Positions 5,235 to 5,905 of a DNA stretch of 5,905 nt are shown piece by piece. The translations under genes and the position numbers were made by a program. The stretch comes from a bacterium. Lineage in GTDB: Bacteria > UBP13 > UBA5359. Under the pieces are notes generated by a model. That model saw only the letters and a program-made list of their open reading frames with translations. It was not told where the DNA came from and made no database searches. The number at the start of each line of letters is the position of its first letter. Within the stretch, counting starts at the first letter, position 1. Location: positions 1-5,905 of the forward strand of contig JAQVUQ010000186.1 in assembly GCA_028699365.1 (NCBI GenBank), in the 5' to 3' direction.

Positions 5235-5905
5235 CTACCCTTTGCTGTCTGTAGTATTTACTTTACGACCATTCATGAACCAACGGGTGACGCGACAGAC
5301 CGCTTTTACCGTTTCCTCCAGGTCGATATCGGTGAAGGCTTCGTTGACGGGCAAAACCACCCCGGTTTCCAGCACTTTTTCCGCTATCGGGCATAACCCG
5401 GTATGATAGTCATATTTTTCATAGGGATGCCCACCGCGCTCGAAAGCGCTATGCCTGGTGAAAACAGGATACTCGTAAACACAGCGCCCTATGTAATGCG
5501 CTGAGGCTCTGAGCCCCTCGGCTTTAAGGGCTGCGGCATACTCATCGGCATCGCATCCCAGCACCTCGGGTTTGACACGTAGCAGATAGAACCACCAGGT
5601 AGGTTCGCAACCGGGAGTAGGTTGAGGGAGTATTATCCCTTCCAGATCATGCAGCCTGCGACTCAGCTCTGTGCCCCACCAACGACGCCGTGCTACTATC
5701 CTTGCAAGCTTATTCAACTGGGCCAACACTATTGCTGCCTGAAGCTCGGTCATGCGGTAGTTGTTGGCCAGAAAAGAGGGATCACGGAAGGCAGCACCGG
5801 CCTCACGATCATAACACTTGTCCGTAGCCAGTCTCAAACGCCTGGCTGTATCCTTGTCACCGGTAACGGTTACCCCCCCTTCACCGCATGAAATATGTTT
5901 GGACT
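5235..5905 (-). CDS. DegT/DnrJ/EryC1/StrS family PLP aminotransferase, N-terminus cut by window edge
   Basis: The frame is open from the right edge for 222 complete codons to a TAG at 5237-5235, so the N-terminal half is outside the window (whole members are about 370-420 aa). The visible part begins SKHISCGEGGVTVTGD, the family's PLP-lysine segment: Lys2 of the visible part (codon 5900-5898) is the expected Schiff-base lysine, and the GEGG turn follows. Further on come FLANNYRMTELQAAIVLAQL, the strongly conserved NYRM-E-QAA helix, and a C-terminal domain with WWFYLLRV and a TGVVLPVNEAFTDIDLEET ending close to the usual LP-x-x-x-x-LTxxD pattern. These enzymes transfer an amino group from glutamate or glutamine to a keto sugar or keto-cyclitol in the cytoplasm. 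Substrate cannot be told from the visible half. The last 19 codons are echoed by a relic at 613-672. A run of seven G at 5873-5879 lies in the GEGG codons and the frame is intact through it. Confidence 0.92.
   Translation of the reverse strand, partial: SKHISCGEGGVTVTGDKDTARRLRLATDKCYDREAGAAFRDPSFLANNYRMTELQAAIVLAQLNKLARIVARRRWWGTELSRRLHDLEGIILPQPTPGCEPTWWFYLLRVKPEVLGCDADEYAAALKAEGLRASAHYIGRCVYEYPVFTRHSAFERGGHPYEKYDYHTGLCPIAEKVLETGVVLPVNEAFTDIDLEETVKAVCRVTRWFMNGRKVNTTDSKG
5271..5294 (-). repeat. 24-bp imperfect direct repeat, copy 2 (within degT 3' end)
   Basis: This is the partner of 649-672, coding RVTRWFMN of the intact aminotransferase. The two copies are about 4.6 kb apart on the same strand and bracket the isochorismatase-like and lyase genes completely. 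Recombination between such copies would delete both genes. Confidence 0.75.

Noticed and set aside
5873-5879. Run of seven C (seven G on the coding strand) in the aminotransferase, suspected as a frameshift
   Set aside because: Reading through the run keeps the conserved CGEGGVTV segment in frame up to the window edge, so no frameshift is present. It remains only a potential slippage site.

Overview
All recognisable genes in this window lie on the minus strand and read right to left as one compact block: the C-terminal part of a DegT/DnrJ/EryC1/StrS-type PLP aminotransferase (5235-5905, cut by the window edge), an isochorismatase-like protein (4348-5184), a large secreted heparinase II/III-type polysaccharide lyase-like protein with carbohydrate-binding sequence (681-4358), and the N-terminal part of an amidohydrolase-2-like TIM-barrel protein (1-578, cut by the window edge). 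The gaps are 50 bp, an 11-bp overlap and 102 bp. I see no terminator hairpin in either gap, so co-transcription is likely. There are no tRNA or rRNA genes, no CRISPR array and no transposase.

The gene set (degT aminotransferase, metal-hydrolase-like protein lacking the usual histidines, isochorismatase-like protein, exported CBM9/heparinase protein with paired CxxC motifs) resembles carbohydrate-rich loci of Planctomycetota, Lentisphaerota and related environmental lineages. This placement is an impression from protein style, not from a marker gene. GC content is intermediate and uneven: hand-counted 60-base samples of the outer genes give 53-58 %, while samples inside the lyase gene give 32-45 %.

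The most interesting signal lies in the 102-bp gap between the lyase gene and the amidohydrolase gene. Positions 613-672 (minus) encode a 19-residue tail RVTRWF... plus stop that matches the end of the aminotransferase gene at the other side of the window. The best 24 bases match at 21 positions in the same codon phase, two of the three differences are synonymous and the third is Met/Leu, and both copies have their stop codon 13 codons after the shared Trp-Phe. This looks like the stump of a second degT gene that once preceded the amidohydrolase gene. The isochorismatase and lyase genes therefore seem to sit between a complete degT 3' end and a relic degT 3' end, as expected from recombination between two degT copies or insertion of a cassette.

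Together the genes suggest a locus that cleaves an acidic, possibly aminosugar-containing polysaccharide outside the cytoplasm (lyase) and handles amino or amide-bearing sugars inside it (aminotransferase and the two hydrolase-like proteins). The substrate and the link between the proteins are inference.
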